From Pseudalkalibacillus salsuginis (lineage in GTDB: Bacteria; Bacillota; Bacilli; Bacillales; Fictibacillaceae): a DNA stretch of 64,000 nt. The stretch spans positions 62,001 through 126,000 of the forward strand of contig NZ_JAKJHW010000006.1 in the NCBI RefSeq assembly GCF_021646685.1. Reading direction: 5' to 3'. The notes below the pieces were generated by a model that was given only the letters and a program-made list of their open reading frames with translations, made no database searches and was not told the origin of the DNA. Positions 63,818 to 64,000 of the stretch are shown here, in pieces. The first letter of the stretch is position 1, and each line of letters begins with the position of its first letter. The position numbers and the translations under genes were made by a program.

Positions 63818-64000
63818 TTGAGTGATCATACTTCAAAACCTAAGAAGAAACGCAAACTTTCTGAGAGCTCCACTGCTTATTTATTGATTGCACCTTCCTT
63901 GCTTTTGATTCTCGTTATTGCGATATGGCCGGTTATCCAGTCCTTTTATTTTTCTTTGTTTGATTTGAGGCTGAACAATCCTACCAAATCAGAAGTCCAT
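63818..64000 (+). CDS. Sugar ABC transporter permease, 5' part (cut by window end)
   Basis: 61 codons from a TTG at 63818, still open at the last base. A basic start (KPKKKRKL) is followed by STAYLLIAPSLLLILVIAIW and PVIQSFYFSLFD, the first helix pattern of MalF/UgpA-type permeases. Start choice uncertain: AAAGG lies 12 bases upstream. Confidence 0.82.
   Translation, partial: MSDHTSKPKKKRKLSESSTAYLLIAPSLLLILVIAIWPVIQSFYFSLFDLRLNNPTKSEVH

Overview
The window looks like a chromosomal segment of an endospore-forming, low-to-mid GC Gram-positive bacterium of the Bacillaceae. The gene order yhaM-yhaL-prsA-(yhaJ, yhaI remnant)-hpr-yhaH-trpP-serC-hit-ecsABC-hmoB-pbpF-hemEHY follows the known Bacillus subtilis yha/hem region. 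Sporulation-type genes (YjcZ-like peptides, YhaL, a KinB-like kinase), Bacillus-type ribosome binding sites and frequent TTG/GTG starts agree with this. The exact genus cannot be told from the window.

Layout. 1-3.5 kb: end of a sensor kinase, an MFS exporter, the exoribonuclease YhaM and YhaL. 3.7-15.4 kb: PrsA foldase, two YjcZ-like micropeptides, YpmS-like and small membrane proteins, Hpr/ScoC, YhaH, an AT-rich accessory patch (10.2-11.6 kb), TrpP with a GAG-rich TRAP-like leader, SerC and Hit. 16-24 kb: ecsABC, a ferritin-like protein, a DJ-1/PfpI protein, DUF3243, a lipid kinase, HmoB and PbpF. 24.2-31.5 kb: a block absent from the B. subtilis order, with a tandem repeat array, a chemoreceptor, a flavin reductase, AdaA and several decayed genes. 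31.5-36.5 kb: hemEHY and a KinB-like kinase. 36.7-43.3 kb: a CapA-like lipoprotein, PonA with a long Gly/Asp repeat tail, and a three-gene OpuC-type osmoprotectant transporter. 43.8-50 kb: two tandem subtilases and two secreted low-complexity proteins, one very acidic. 50.2-53.7 kb: cstA followed by a gene with an in-frame UGA, a small protein ending in Cys-Cys, and an ArsA/Get3-like ATPase. 54.2-56.3 kb: a HelD-like helicase. 56.5-61.0 kb: a D-threonate/erythronate catabolic operon (DeoR regulator, DUF1537 kinase, PdxA2, GntP permease) on the minus strand. 61.3-64 kb: a LacI regulator and a sugar ABC transporter cut by the window end.

The strongest lead is the cstA cluster. The gene after cstA starts at 52101 with a good ribosome binding site, reads through an in-frame TGA at codon 18 (context Gly-Gly-Gly-[TGA]-Cys-Gly-Gly) and continues to 52490. 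A 7-bp hairpin with a 5-nt loop lies 13 nt after the TGA, in the right place for a bacterial SECIS element. This makes a CstA-associated selenoprotein plausible, but the window does not show whether the genome has sel genes.

Intergenic DNA is unusually rich in repeats: at least seven full or partial copies of a ~200-bp Bacillaceae-type element (family A), two copies of a ~105-bp element (family B), several REP-like elements bounded by inverted GGTACCAGGCACC termini, a 48-bp and a 52-bp minisatellite, and short 16- and 20-bp arrays. No rRNA, tRNA, CRISPR, transposase or prophage genes were recognised.
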